A stretch of DNA of 43,423 nt from Gammaproteobacteria bacterium (GCA_030147855.1 JASBUO010000010.1:1-43423), one strand, 5' to 3'; positions 1 to 9,087 are shown, numbered from the stretch's first letter. The notes: generated by a model not told the origin, from the letters alone. Numbers and translations are program-made.

Positions 1-755
1 GTATCATCAAGTGCTGGCAACACACCTTCCAAAATTTGTTTTACTGTTAATTTAAATGTTAGCGCTTTACCGGCAAACGTTGCATCATGCCAATCCGCTG
101 GAAAATCTACCGTATACTCACCTAACTTATCTTTTTCAGCACCTACAAGCGCTGTCTCGAGTGCCGGTAAAATATCACCCTTACCCAAGATAATTTCAAA
201 GTCACGTGCTTCTCCCTGTTCTGGAATCAGCGTATCCCCCTCATACAAATCAAAGTCAACTATGAGCTTATCACCATTTTTAGCTTTTCTCGAAACTTCT
301 GTCCACTCTTTATGTTGCTCACGCAACTTTTCAATGGTCGCATCTACATCTGCATCACTGACTTCCGCCTGAATCAATTCAATTTCACTTTGACCTAATG
401 GTTTGATTTCAAACTCAGGAAATACTTCAAAAATAGCAGCATAGCTAAAATCTTGGTTTTCTTCGATAGGACCTGGATCGATACGGGGAGAGGCAACTGG
501 TGTTAATGCTTGTTCTTTCAAAGCATCATAGAGTGATGGCTGTAATAACTCTCGAATCACATCTAAGCGTACATCACTTGAATAGCGTTGCTTAACCAAT
601 TGAAGTGGTGCTTTTCCTGGACGAAAACCATCTATTTTTGTTCGAGTCGCCATATTTTTCAGACGCGAACTCACTTCACTCTCAATTTTTTCAGATGGAA
701 CTAAAACATTTATCTTGCGTTCCAAACCCTCTAATACTTCAACAGAAACAGCCAT
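1..755 (-). CDS. tig: Trigger factor, C-terminal part cut off by window edge
   Basis: Ribosome-bound chaperone and peptidyl-prolyl isomerase that meets nascent chains at the exit tunnel. About 251 residues are visible from the ATG at 755; the substrate-binding C-terminal domain continues beyond position 1. The N-terminal ribosome-binding domain carries the signature GFRPGKAP (the family's ribosome-docking loop), followed by the FKBP-like isomerase domain around residues 150-240. The start is supported by a strong Shine-Dalgarno (GAGGTGA) seven bases upstream. It lies only 38 bases downstream of tRNA-Leu on the same strand, so it may be partly read through from the tRNA promoter. The usual downstream clpP-clpX-lon genes would lie outside the window. 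Confidence 0.96.
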   Translation of the reverse strand, partial: MAVSVEVLEGLERKINVLVPSEKIESEVSSRLKNMATRTKIDGFRPGKAPLQLVKQRYSSDVRLDVIRELLQPSLYDALKEQALTPVASPRIDPGPIEENQDFSYAAIFEVFPEFEIKPLGQSEIELIQAEVSDADVDATIEKLREQHKEWTEVSRKAKNGDKLIVDFDLYEGDTLIPEQGEARDFEIILGKGDILPALETALVGAEKDKLGEYTVDFPADWHDATFAGKALTFKLTVKQILEGVLPALDD

Positions 756-793
756 CTTATATCACCTCATTGGCAGTTATTTTACCCTAAAAT

Positions 794-878
<85 letters not shown>

Positions 879-947
879 AAACAGGTGTGAATTATCGAAC
901 AGGAGGAGGTATGTTGTAAAGGACTTACAGAGAAACAATGAATTAAA

Positions 948-1024
948 TGGGGTGAGCGATGGGGCTCGAACCCACGACCACCGGGACCACAACCCGGGGC
1001 TCTACCAACTGAGCTACGCCCACC
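948..1024 (-). tRNA. tRNA-His (anticodon GTG)
   Basis: Minus-strand tRNA with acceptor arms GTGGGCG and CGCTCAC, anticodon loop TTGTGGT (anticodon GTG) and encoded CCA at 948-950. The extra 5' G that identifies histidine tRNAs is encoded at 1024 and faces C73. Second-last member of the Pro-Arg-His-Leu cluster. Confidence 0.97.
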
Positions 1025-1071
1025 ATAATAATTCATTCTATCACAATACCTATAAACTACGATTTGACGTT

Positions 1072-1148
1072 TGGCACGCCCGGCAGGACTCGAACCTGCT
1101 ACCCTCGGCTTAGAAGGCCGATGCTCTATCCGGATGAGCTACGGGCGC
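1072..1148 (-). tRNA. tRNA-Arg (anticodon TCT)
   Basis: Minus-strand tRNA of 77 bases with acceptor arms GCGCCCG and CGGGCGT, anticodon loop CTTCTAA (anticodon TCT, reading AGA/AGG), T loop TTCGAGT and encoded CCA at 1072-1074. Same cluster as the flanking Pro and His tRNAs. Confidence 0.97.
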
Positions 1149-1165
1149 TCATTTATATATAATTT

Positions 1166-1242
1166 TGGTCGGGGTGGAGAGATTCGAACTCCCGACATCC
1201 TGCTCCCAAAGCAGGCGCGCTACCAGGCTGCGCTACACCCCG
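1166..1242 (-). tRNA. tRNA-Pro (anticodon TGG)
   Basis: Minus-strand tRNA of 77 bases starting CGGGGTG, with anticodon loop TTTGGGA (anticodon TGG), T loop TTCGAAT and encoded CCA at 1166-1168. It is the first gene of the cluster; a good promoter lies about 30 bases upstream. Confidence 0.97.
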
Positions 1243-1270
1243 AAAAACTATCACCAGGACAGAGCGAGGA

Positions 1271-1299
1271 ATAATACCGAAGCCGACATGCAACGTCAA
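1271..1299 (-). promoter_or_regulatory. Sigma-70 promoter of the tRNA cluster
   Basis: On the minus strand a -35 box TTGACG (1294-1299) is followed after exactly 17 bases by a -10 box TATTAT (1271-1276). The next bases, TCCTCGC, form a GC-rich discriminator typical of stringently controlled stable-RNA promoters. The predicted start falls some 20 bases before tRNA-Pro. Confidence 0.8.
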
Positions 1300-1431
1300 C
1301 CTATAATTCTCTATTGTGTCAAACCAATTTTAAAATAACCAGAGTAATCAGGGCTGACACATGACAAGACATAGAATCCCTGCGTGCCATCTGATAAAAT
1401 CACGCGTACATTCAATTTTATTGAATATCCT

Positions 1432-2589
1432 ATGACAACACCGCCTAACACCCGCTATAAAAAAGCAAAATTTGTGACGCTACTCGGTGCAGCCATTAAT
1501 GCACTGCTTGGAATCAGCAAATTGCTGGGCGGGTTTTTCTTCTATTCTAGCGCCTTAATCGCTGACGGCTTTCATTCACTCTCTGATTTATTTACCGATG
1601 GCATGGTACTTGTTGCCTCTAAATATGGCAGCCTTGAGGCAGATGACTCACATCCATATGGTCATCAACGTATCGAAACTGCCGCAACCTACGTACTCGC
1701 ATTGCTACTGGTATTAACAGGCGTTGCCATTGCATGGGATGCCATCGGGCACCTCCGTCATCATGACCTTGAACATCCAAAAATTTGGGCGCTTCCTCTT
1801 GCTGCGCTTTCAATCATTGCAAATGAAATGCTCTTTTGGTACACACGTTCTGTTGGGCGTAGCATTCAGTCCAAACTGATTATTGCCAATGCCTGGCACC
1901 ACCGTTCAGATGCGGCTTCATCCCTCATTGTGTTGGCAGGCATTTTAGGCAGCCTACTCGGCTATCCAATACTTGATAGCATTGCTGCTTTTCTTGTCGG
2001 TGTTTTAATTATCAAAATGGGATTTAATTACGGCTGGCGCAGCATTAAAGAGCTCATTGATACAGGCGTTGATGCGACACTCCGCACACAAATAGAGGAT
2101 ATTATCAAGCAAACTAATGGCGTTACTAAGGTACATCAACTTCGAACGCGACTCATGGGGAATGATATTTTTGTAGACGTTCATGTGCAGGTTAACCCCA
2201 TGATTTCAGTCTCTGAAGGACATTTTATTGCTCAAAATGTACACATTAAGCTCATGAATACACTGCCAGACATTAAAGATGTCACCGTACACATTGACCC
2301 CGAAGATGATGAAGTTACAAGCCCATGCTTACATCTGCCTAATCGTGCAACCATTGAAACACAGTTATTCATTCATTGGCAAAATATGCCTGAAATTAAA
2401 GCTTGTGTTCTACACTATTTAGACGGTAAGCTCATGCTAGATTTAATTGGAGAGTTTGATGCAGCAGCACGTACAAAACTCAAGGCCCATATTGATGCAA
2501 ATATAGCACAATTAAACATGCAACCCGCATCGCTTTGTATTCGCATACAATCCCCTGCACAAACCTTTTATGAGAACGATCCAACATGA
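1432..2589 (+). CDS. Cation diffusion facilitator (zinc/iron-type efflux transporter)
   Basis: Inner-membrane proton/metal antiporter of the CDF family, about 385 aa from the ATG at 1432. A GTG at 1384 is in frame, but its extra residues look non-conserved and neither start has a clear Shine-Dalgarno. Six hydrophobic segments are followed by a cytoplasmic C-terminal domain from about residue 205. Two metal-binding HxxxD pairs are visible: H48/D52 in ADGFHSLSD (second helix) and H156/D160 in HHRSDAASS (fifth helix). This 2His-2Asp site is usual for zinc-selective members, whereas FieF has 3Asp-1His. A cytoplasmic HPYGHQR motif follows helix 2. The stop overlaps the start of the ZIP gene (ATGA), so the two are probably translationally coupled. 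Confidence 0.9.
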   Translation: MTTPPNTRYKKAKFVTLLGAAINALLGISKLLGGFFFYSSALIADGFHSLSDLFTDGMVLVASKYGSLEADDSHPYGHQRIETAATYVLALLLVLTGVAIAWDAIGHLRHHDLEHPKIWALPLAALSIIANEMLFWYTRSVGRSIQSKLIIANAWHHRSDAASSLIVLAGILGSLLGYPILDSIAAFLVGVLIIKMGFNYGWRSIKELIDTGVDATLRTQIEDIIKQTNGVTKVHQLRTRLMGNDIFVDVHVQVNPMISVSEGHFIAQNVHIKLMNTLPDIKDVTVHIDPEDDEVTSPCLHLPNRATIETQLFIHWQNMPEIKACVLHYLDGKLMLDLIGEFDAAARTKLKAHIDANIAQLNMQPASLCIRIQSPAQTFYENDPT

Positions 2590-3353
2590 CATTCACCACA
2601 GGAACCCTTAATCTATTTTTTGCCTTCAGCGCACTTGTAATGATTCTTGTTGCAGGATATTTTCCTTTTAAAAAGCGACTTACAACAGAAGCACACACCG
2701 AATTTCCAATTGGTGAAACCCTTGCAACAGGTGTGTTTTTAGGTGCCGCATTGTTACATATGTTACCCGAAGCACAGGCCATTTTTGTAAAAATCGGATA
2801 TCATTACCCGCTGGCTTTACTCATTACAGGTATCGTTTTTTTATTATTTCTGTGGTTTGAGCATCTGGGAGAAGCACTTTATCATCACCAGGGCCACCAT
2901 ACCACACACCCCGCCTTCGCAATTATTGCATGGTTCATGCTCTCCTTACACTCCTTAGTACTCGGGACAGCCCTTGGGCTCAGTCAAGAATACTCCATGC
3001 AAATTATGCTTTTTTTAGCTATCATTACTCATAAGTGGGCTGAAAGTTTTGCTATTGCAATCCAACTCAATAAAAGTACCTTACGTCCTATCACAGCGGT
3101 TCTACTTTTTCTGTCTTTTGCACTTATGACGCCACTTGGCATTGGTATTGGTTGGTATTTTGGTCAAGATGTTTCAACCAACTCGTTTATTGATCCGCTG
3201 CTAATGGCCATTTCTGCAGGAACATTTTTATATCTGGGCACATTACATGGCCTTGAGCGCTGCGTGATGGTACAGCGTTGTTGCAATTTACGTGACTTCA
3301 GCTTTGTAATTATTGGCTTTTTACTCATGGCAACGGTAGCAGTATATGTTTAA
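2586..3353 (+). CDS. ZIP family metal transporter
   Basis: Membrane protein of 255 aa with about eight hydrophobic segments, of the ZIP (ZRT/IRT-like) family, whose members usually move Zn, Fe or Mn into the cytoplasm. The family's metal-binding helices are seen in HSLVLGTALGL and in HKWAESFAIAIQL (the HK-x-x-E signature). A histidine-rich cytoplasmic stretch (YHHQGHHTTHP, around residues 99-110) is the usual ZIP variable loop. The start codon overlaps the CDF stop by four bases. Family membership is clear; substrate and direction are inferred. Confidence 0.88.
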   Translation: MTFTTGTLNLFFAFSALVMILVAGYFPFKKRLTTEAHTEFPIGETLATGVFLGAALLHMLPEAQAIFVKIGYHYPLALLITGIVFLLFLWFEHLGEALYHHQGHHTTHPAFAIIAWFMLSLHSLVLGTALGLSQEYSMQIMLFLAIITHKWAESFAIAIQLNKSTLRPITAVLLFLSFALMTPLGIGIGWYFGQDVSTNSFIDPLLMAISAGTFLYLGTLHGLERCVMVQRCCNLRDFSFVIIGFLLMATVAVYV

Positions 3354-3441
3354 CCTAATAGTATGAACCCTGCCACTTTAATCAGGCTTCGTAATGGGCC
3401 AGAATGAGATTGTTAAGCCCATACGAAAAAATGCAGGGTAT

Positions 3442-3460
3442 TTATGCACAGTTATCCAGA
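3442..3460 (+). promoter_or_regulatory. Possible pair of DnaA boxes
   Basis: TTATGCACA (3442-3450) matches the DnaA consensus TTATNCACA exactly. After one base comes TTATCCAGA (3452-3460), one mismatch from the strong box TTATCCACA. They lie in the 209-base gap between the convergent ZIP gene and serS. One consensus match in a window of this size is expected by chance; the tandem arrangement is what makes it noteworthy. Confidence 0.35.
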
Positions 3461-3498
3461 GTTGAGGTTATGTTTAGTAACGGTAACGGCTTAGGTCT

Positions 3499-3523
3499 GG
3501 TCCTGCGCTTTATACGCAGGACC
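3499..3523. terminator. Perfect hairpin between convergent genes, possible bidirectional terminator
   Basis: Arms GGTCCTGCG (3499-3507) and CGCAGGACC (3515-3523) form a 9-bp GC-rich stem with a 7-base loop. It sits between the ends of the ZIP gene (plus) and serS (minus), where a shared terminator would be expected. Neither side has a clear run of T, so it does not meet the usual Rho-independent pattern. Confidence 0.4.
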
Positions 3524-3562
3524 TATAATCAGAAATCTTCTCGAAAGACGAGCAAGCAGCCC

Positions 3563-4834
3563 TCAAGGAGCAAGTTTACTCAGCCCTTTCATGTATGGTT
3601 GTAATACAGATGGGATATGAATCACACCAGTTTTATCTTGATAATTCTCTAAGAGCGCAACCAGTGTACGCCCAACAGCAAGCCCTGAGCCATTTAATGT
3701 ATGTACAAGACTCACATCATCCCCTGCTCGATAACGAGCCTGCATTCGCCTTGCCTGAAAGTCTCCCATATTGCTGCAAGACGAAATCTCTCTGTATGTA
3801 TTTTGGCTTGGCAACCATACTTCAATATCGTAAGTTTTTTGAGCGCTCGCACCCATATCGCCCGTACACAAAACAACCGTTCGATAGGGTAAGTCAAGCA
3901 TCTCAAGAATCACTTCTGCATGTCTGCGCAATGCCTCAAGTGCTTCCGCCGAGTCTTTAGGTTTTGTTACCCACACAAGCTCCACTTTTTCAAATTGATG
4001 TTGCCGAATCATACCTTTTGTATCTTTCCCGTAAGAACCTGCCTCACTACGAAAACAAGGAGAGTGGCACACATAGCGTTTCGGCAAATCTGCTTCGCTC
4101 AAAATTGTGCCTCGTACCGTATTTGTAACGGGTACTTCAGCGGTAGGAATCAGATAATAAGGAAGCGCACCTTCAAGTTTGAATAAATCTTCGCCGAACT
4201 TAGGCAGCTGACCCGTACCCAATAAGCTATCTTGATTCACCATATAAGGCACATAAATTTCTTCGTAGCCATGAGTATTAATTTGGACATCTAACATAAA
4301 TTGAATCAATGCCCGATGTAATGTTGCAAGCGCACCTGTCATCACTAAAAAACGGCTACCGGTCAACTTTGCACCCATCGCAAAATCCATTAGCCCTAGC
4401 GCTTCTCCCAAATCATCATGTGCTTTTGGTTCAAAATCAAATGAACGAGGCTCTCCAAATCGGTGAATTTCTTGATTGTCTGCTTCATCATGGCCAATAG
4501 GTACCGATGCATCAGGCAAATTAGGCAGCCCAAGTGCTAGCACCTGGATTTGTTCAAGTAATGCTGAAAGCTCCTGCTTTTTTTTATCAAGCGCATCCCC
4601 CAAACTCGCCACAGCTTCAAGCAATGGCGCAATATCTTCACCTCGTGCTTTTGCCTCGCCAATTTTTTTTGACGCTTGATTTCGCTCACACTGCAAATTT
4701 TCAGTTTCTACTTGAAGTGCTTTTCGCTCTGCTTCAAGTACTTTAAATGCAGCCACATCAAAGGTAAAACCACGTGTTTTGAGTCGCTCAGCAATCTCAT
4801 CGGGCGCTGTTCTTAAAAGAAGGGGATCGAGCAT
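3563..4834 (-). CDS. serS: Seryl-tRNA synthetase
   Basis: Class II aminoacyl-tRNA synthetase charging tRNA-Ser, and tRNA-Sec if present; 423 aa, near the usual 420-430. The N-terminal antiparallel coiled-coil arm that grips the tRNA long variable arm spans roughly residues 30-105. Motif 2 is seen in [19 protein letters not shown] and motif 3 in [31 protein letters not shown] is also characteristic. It starts at the ATG at 4834, nine bases after the lpxA stop, and closes the minus-strand envelope cluster at the place where lpxB is often found. Confidence 0.97.
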   Translation of the reverse strand: MLDPLLLRTAPDEIAERLKTRGFTFDVAAFKVLEAERKALQVETENLQCERNQASKKIGEAKARGEDIAPLLEAVASLGDALDKKKQELSALLEQIQVLALGLPNLPDASVPIGHDEADNQEIHRFGEPRSFDFEPKAHDDLGEALGLMDFAMGAKLTGSRFLVMTGALATLHRALIQFMLDVQINTHGYEEIYVPYMVNQDSLLGTGQLPKFGEDLFKLEGALPYYLIPTAEVPVTNTVRGTILSEADLPKRYVCHSPCFRSEAGSYGKDTKGMIRQHQFEKVELVWVTKPKDSAEALEALRRHAEVILEMLDLPYRTVVLCTGDMGASAQKTYDIEVWLPSQNTYREISSCSNMGDFQARRMQARYRAGDDVSLVHTLNGSGLAVGRTLVALLENYQDKTGVIHIPSVLQPYMKGLSKLAP

Positions 4835-4843
4835 ACAAACAAC

Positions 4844-5614
4844 CTACCTTACAATACCGCGTTTTGATTGTGTTAAAAAATCAATCATTAATGATACTTC
4901 TGGAAACTCATCCAGCATTTTTTCTAAGTCAGCAATCGACTGCTGTACCGTTAAACCTTTACGAAATACTACCTTATAGGCACGTCTTAACGCGTCAATG
5001 GCTTCAGCTGAGAATCCACGACGTTTAAGCCCCACAATATTAATCCCATAAACAGTAGTATCTTGCCCCGAAATAATCACATATGGCAGCACGTCTTTTT
5101 TAATATAGGTTGCCCCAGTAATAAAGGCATATGCACCCACTTTACAAAACTGATGTACACCGGAGTATGCACCAATGGTTGCATAATCATCTACAGTCAC
5201 ATGCCCTGATAAAGCAGCATAGCTGACCATAGATACGTAATTACCAAGTTTACAATCGTGCCCAACATGAGAATAGGCTAAAAACAAGCAGTGATTTCCA
5301 ATGCGAGTAATACCTCCTCCATTGACTGTTCCTCGACTAATTAAACAAAACTCTCGAATCACGTTATTGTCACCAATTTCAAGACGTGTTGGCTCACCCT
5401 TATACGTGACATCTTGCGGCTCATCACCTACTGATGCAAATGAAAAAATTTTATTATTTTTTCCAATAGATGTAGGCCCTTGAATCACTACATGCGGACC
5501 TACCCATGTATTTTCACCAATCACAACATCAGAGCCAACAATAGCTCCGTGTCCAATAGTGACCCCTTCTGCAATTTTTGCAGAAGGATCTATCATCGCT
5601 TGCGCACTAATCAC
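4844..5614 (-). CDS. lpxA: UDP-N-acetylglucosamine O-acyltransferase
   Basis: First step of lipid A synthesis in the cytoplasm: transfer of a 3-hydroxyacyl group from acyl carrier protein to UDP-GlcNAc. The protein is 256 aa with hexapeptide repeats forming a left-handed beta helix over about residues 1-190 and a helical C-terminal domain. The catalytic histidine lies in YSHVGHDCKLG. The start overlaps the fabZ stop by four bases, so fabZ-lpxA are probably translationally coupled. Confidence 0.97.
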   Translation of the reverse strand: MISAQAMIDPSAKIAEGVTIGHGAIVGSDVVIGENTWVGPHVVIQGPTSIGKNNKIFSFASVGDEPQDVTYKGEPTRLEIGDNNVIREFCLISRGTVNGGGITRIGNHCLFLAYSHVGHDCKLGNYVSMVSYAALSGHVTVDDYATIGAYSGVHQFCKVGAYAFITGATYIKKDVLPYVIISGQDTTVYGINIVGLKRRGFSAEAIDALRRAYKVVFRKGLTVQQSIADLEKMLDEFPEVSLMIDFLTQSKRGIVR

Positions 5615-6075
5615 GACTTTGTTTCCTTTTTGACTTCTTTCGAAGCACTCATTAAATCAGCCGAACATGCTAATTTGTCACCCACATATGCTTCACCATG
5701 CACTCGCCAAAAGTCGCGCCTTTGGTGTGTCAACGTCACCTGCAATCTTAATTGATCACCAGGTGTTACCATCGTTTTAAATTTCACATTATCAATACTT
5801 GCAAAAAAATAGAGAAACGCATGACCTTCCGACGGTGTTCTCGAAAAATTCGACAACAGTCCGCCGGCTTGTGCCAAAGCCTCAAGAATAAGCACACCAG
5901 GCATGATGGGGTTTCCCGGAAAATGGCCTTGAAAAAAAGGCTCATTAACCGTTACATTTTTAATCGCTACCAAATAATCAAACGGCTTATAGTCTAGTAC
6001 TCGGTCGACAAGTAAAAAAGGATAACGATGCGGCAAAGACTCAATAATCGCATTGATATCAATTTCTGAAGTCAT
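5611..6075 (-). CDS. fabZ: 3-hydroxyacyl-ACP dehydratase FabZ
   Basis: Hot-dog fold dehydratase of type II fatty acid synthesis, 154 aa. The substrate motif HRYPFLLVDRVL is near the N-terminus and the catalytic segment GHFPGNPIMPGVLILEALAQ contains the active-site His and Glu. FabZ and LpxA compete for 3-hydroxyacyl-ACP, which explains their conserved pairing. In E. coli and many relatives lpxD stands between skp and fabZ; here only 34 bases separate them. Confidence 0.97.
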   Translation of the reverse strand: MTSEIDINAIIESLPHRYPFLLVDRVLDYKPFDYLVAIKNVTVNEPFFQGHFPGNPIMPGVLILEALAQAGGLLSNFSRTPSEGHAFLYFFASIDNVKFKTMVTPGDQLRLQVTLTHQRRDFWRVHGEAYVGDKLACSADLMSASKEVKKETKS

Positions 6076-6109
6076 ACAAAAAATCCTTACTTAAACAACC
6101 CATTATCAA

Positions 6110-6625
6110 TTAAGATTTAGCCGCGCCACGTGCTGCTTCAATTACTTTATCAGTTATATCAAGCTTTTCAGCGCTAAATGGGGCTGCATCTTTTTGAAGT
6201 ACTAAATCATATTTTTTATCTTGCGCTACCTTAGCAATGGCTGCTTTAATTTTATTATAAAATTGCTCCATCGCTTGATTGTGCGCTGCATTTAGCTCTT
6301 GTTGATACTGCTGCCCTTCACGTTCAAACAGCTGCTGTGCTGCCACAATTTTTTCTTCTGCTTCTTTGCGTTTCGCTTGGTTCATCACCGCGCTATCACG
6401 CTTAAACGCATCCATATCTGTCTTTAAGTCAGCTTCCATTCCCATCAATTTATCACGACGTGGCTTAAACTCTTGTTCTAATTTTGTTTGAATTGCTTTC
6501 ATGTCATCAGAAGTTTGCATGACTTTTTGTAAATCAACCACTACAATTTTAGGTACGTCCGCAAACACCCCAACTGAACTCACAGAAAAACACAATGCCA
6601 ACAACACACCACTTAATCGTTTCAT
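6110..6625 (-). CDS. skp: Periplasmic chaperone Skp (OmpH)
   Basis: Trimeric periplasmic holdase that carries unfolded outer-membrane proteins to the BAM complex; 171 aa. A signal peptide occupies about residues 1-22 (cleavage after VGVFA). The remainder begins with a beta strand (PKIVVVDLQKVMQ) and continues as the long coiled-coil tentacles rich in K, E, Q and A. A good Shine-Dalgarno (AAGGAG) precedes the ATG. It follows bamA, as in E. coli. Confidence 0.93.
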   Translation of the reverse strand: MKRLSGVLLALCFSVSSVGVFADVPKIVVVDLQKVMQTSDDMKAIQTKLEQEFKPRRDKLMGMEADLKTDMDAFKRDSAVMNQAKRKEAEEKIVAAQQLFEREGQQYQQELNAAHNQAMEQFYNKIKAAIAKVAQDKKYDLVLQKDAAPFSAEKLDITDKVIEAARGAAKS

Positions 6626-6717
6626 GTTTTTACTCCTTGATGAATGTTAATAAAATTTCGCCTTACATAACCAAATGAGGACGCGCCCCGAGCCAGTCTT
6701 CTAAAAATCGCCACCAT
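6622..6717 (-). CDS. Possible 31-aa leader peptide upstream of skp
   Basis: In the gap between bamA and skp, an ATG at 6717 opens a reading frame of 31 codons, very basic (five Arg), whose TGA overlaps the skp start as ATGA. No good Shine-Dalgarno precedes it. The overlap would allow translational coupling to skp, but a frame of this length can arise by chance. Recorded as a candidate only. Confidence 0.15.
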   Translation of the reverse strand: MVAIFRRLARGASSFGYVRRNFINIHQGVKT

Positions 6718-6750
6718 GCTACCACAATTCTAAATTCGTTACGATATGCC

Positions 6751-9087
6751 CTAAAATCCAGACGCCAAGGTAAACTGAAATGGCTGTGACTGATCGTACG
6801 GCTGCTTATTTAGGGGCTCAGCAACACTAAAGACCAATGGTCCAAATGGTGAGCGCCACTCAACTGACACACCCGCAGAATACCGCATCGGCCCAGGATT
6901 AGTCCCTGCCAAAATTCTGGGTGTTCCAGCGACAAATACGTTACCTGCATCAAGAAACAAGGTCGTTCTCAAACTTTCTCGGCTTAGAGGATACGGTAAA
7001 ATAAGTCCTGCGCTACCATTCAACAATAAATTTGCACCAATCGCTGTGCCATTACTATCACGTGGACCTAAAGAATAACTTTCATAACCACGCACCTGAC
7101 CGGGCATTGCAATACCCCCTGCAAAGTAATTCTCGTAAAATGGCAAACCTGTACTATCAAATTGATTACCATATTGTGCGTTTACCAATACCGTTGCAAT
7201 AAACCCTTTTATAAGCGGTTGATAAGAGTGTGCCTGATATCCAAACTTAAAGTATTCAAATGAATCTTTTGTTGCAGGAAGAGCTACCAAACCACTTGCT
7301 TGCTGATTCACCCCTTTATTCGGGTAAGGCATTTGATCGTAGCTATTCTTATTCCAGCCACCACTGATACGAAGCTGGTAGAAGTTCCGACCATAAATGC
7401 GCTCAAATTCCTGAATTTGAGAAAGACTACCTGTGTTCAGGATATTCAAGGCTTGATAACCATATCCTAGCTGTAAGCTACTGCGCTCACTCAGCAAAAT
7501 ATTATAATTCACATCCCCACCAAAACGATCGGCACTATATTGTGCAACATCGAGCTTTCTAGGGTCAACTGTTTGATAATAAATCGCTAAGCCACGCCCA
7601 ACACCATTATTGGTGTAGAAAGGGTTATAATAGTTGAACGCATAATCGAGCCCCCAATAGGTCGCATTAAATGTAAATCCAACCGTTCGTCCCGTTCCCA
7701 TAAAGTTATACTGATTAATGGATGCGTTAAATTGTGGACCCGTTGTACCGTATCCTGCTGATGCACTTGCTTCGGCCGATGGACTTTCTTCAAGACTTAC
7801 ATCTAAGTCAACCAAGTTGTTAGCTTTAGGCACGGGCGTCGTTTTAATATTAATGCCTTTAATGTAATTCAATAAACGTAACTGCCGCTCAGACTCTTTA
7901 ATATTGTGTAGTGATAGGAGGCCACCCTCATCTTGGTGCATCATGTTTCTAAGCACATAGTCGCCTGTTTTTGTATTACCATGAAAATTAATGCGACGGA
8001 CATAAACATGACGACCCGGGTCAATCATGAATGTAATAAAAACTGTTTTATCTCGTTCATTAATGCGCGGGTCTGCATTAATGGCAGGAAAACCATACCC
8101 CAAGTCGCCCAGAGCAAGGCTAATTGCGGAAATGCCTTCTGTTACTTTCTTACGCGAAAACACATCGCCCGTCTTAATATCAACTAAAGCATCTAATTTT
8201 TCTTTAGACAAAATGGTTTGCCCCGAAAAGGCATAACCTGAAAAGTGATACTGCGGCCCTTCTTCAATATGAATGTGAATGAACACATCTTTTTTATCAG
8301 GAGAAAGTAATACCTGGGAAGAAACCAGTGTAAATTTTAGATAACCATGATTCAGATAAAACGAGCGTAATGCCTCAATCGATGCATCCATCGCCGTTTT
8401 AGAGTATTGGTCTTTCTTCGTAAAATAAGTAAATACACTACGACCAGACAGTGCTATTTCAGACTTCAGCTGCTCTTCTGTAAAATCATGATTTCCAATA
8501 ATTTTAACTTCTTTAATCCGGGAAACACGTCCTTCAGAAATATCAATTTGAATATTGACACGATTTTCAGCCAAAGGTGTCACTGTTGACTCAATCCGTG
8601 CATTATATTTTCCACGCGCGTTGTACGCAATTTTCATTTCTTTCTCGAGCCTTTCAAGCGATGCACGTTGAAACACTCGCCCCTTCACCAAGCCCAGCTC
8701 TTTCAAGATATCCTTCATTTTATCACTGGGAATATCTTTATTTCCTTTAACAGACACAGAGCCAATTGTTGCTCGTTCGACCACCTGAACAATTAAAGTA
8801 TTCCCATCTCGCTCAAGCACAACCGACTGGAAAAAACCGGTGTCATACAAGGCACGAATAATCCGTGGTGTCGCCTCAGGTCCAATTTCTTCTCCCACCT
8901 GCACAGGTAAGTAATTTAAAACCGTTCCCGTACTAACCCTTTGTAAGCCCGTAATTTTAATATCACGCACAACAAAGCGATAAGACGAAGCAGCTTCCAG
9001 CCCAAAAGAACATAAAAGCATTAAGAGGCAACTCCATACAACAAGCATTTGACGCATTTTCTTTTTAACACCATTCATTTTTTTCAT
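6751..9087 (-). CDS. bamA: Outer membrane protein assembly factor BamA
   Basis: Omp85-family core of the BAM complex that folds and inserts beta-barrel proteins into the outer membrane; 778 aa, slightly short of the usual 800. A signal peptide lies within about residues 1-33; several Met codons near the start make the exact initiation uncertain. Five POTRA domains span roughly residues 34-420, and the barrel carries the conserved VRGYESYSLGPRD segment (loop 6 VRGY/F motif). The protein ends in an aromatic residue (LASGF), the outer-membrane signature. It follows rseP by 26 bases. Confidence 0.97.
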   Translation of the reverse strand: MKKMNGVKKKMRQMLVVWSCLLMLLCSFGLEAASSYRFVVRDIKITGLQRVSTGTVLNYLPVQVGEEIGPEATPRIIRALYDTGFFQSVVLERDGNTLIVQVVERATIGSVSVKGNKDIPSDKMKDILKELGLVKGRVFQRASLERLEKEMKIAYNARGKYNARIESTVTPLAENRVNIQIDISEGRVSRIKEVKIIGNHDFTEEQLKSEIALSGRSVFTYFTKKDQYSKTAMDASIEALRSFYLNHGYLKFTLVSSQVLLSPDKKDVFIHIHIEEGPQYHFSGYAFSGQTILSKEKLDALVDIKTGDVFSRKKVTEGISAISLALGDLGYGFPAINADPRINERDKTVFITFMIDPGRHVYVRRINFHGNTKTGDYVLRNMMHQDEGGLLSLHNIKESERQLRLLNYIKGINIKTTPVPKANNLVDLDVSLEESPSAEASASAGYGTTGPQFNASINQYNFMGTGRTVGFTFNATYWGLDYAFNYYNPFYTNNGVGRGLAIYYQTVDPRKLDVAQYSADRFGGDVNYNILLSERSSLQLGYGYQALNILNTGSLSQIQEFERIYGRNFYQLRISGGWNKNSYDQMPYPNKGVNQQASGLVALPATKDSFEYFKFGYQAHSYQPLIKGFIATVLVNAQYGNQFDSTGLPFYENYFAGGIAMPGQVRGYESYSLGPRDSNGTAIGANLLLNGSAGLILPYPLSRESLRTTLFLDAGNVFVAGTPRILAGTNPGPMRYSAGVSVEWRSPFGPLVFSVAEPLNKQPYDQSQPFQFTLASGF

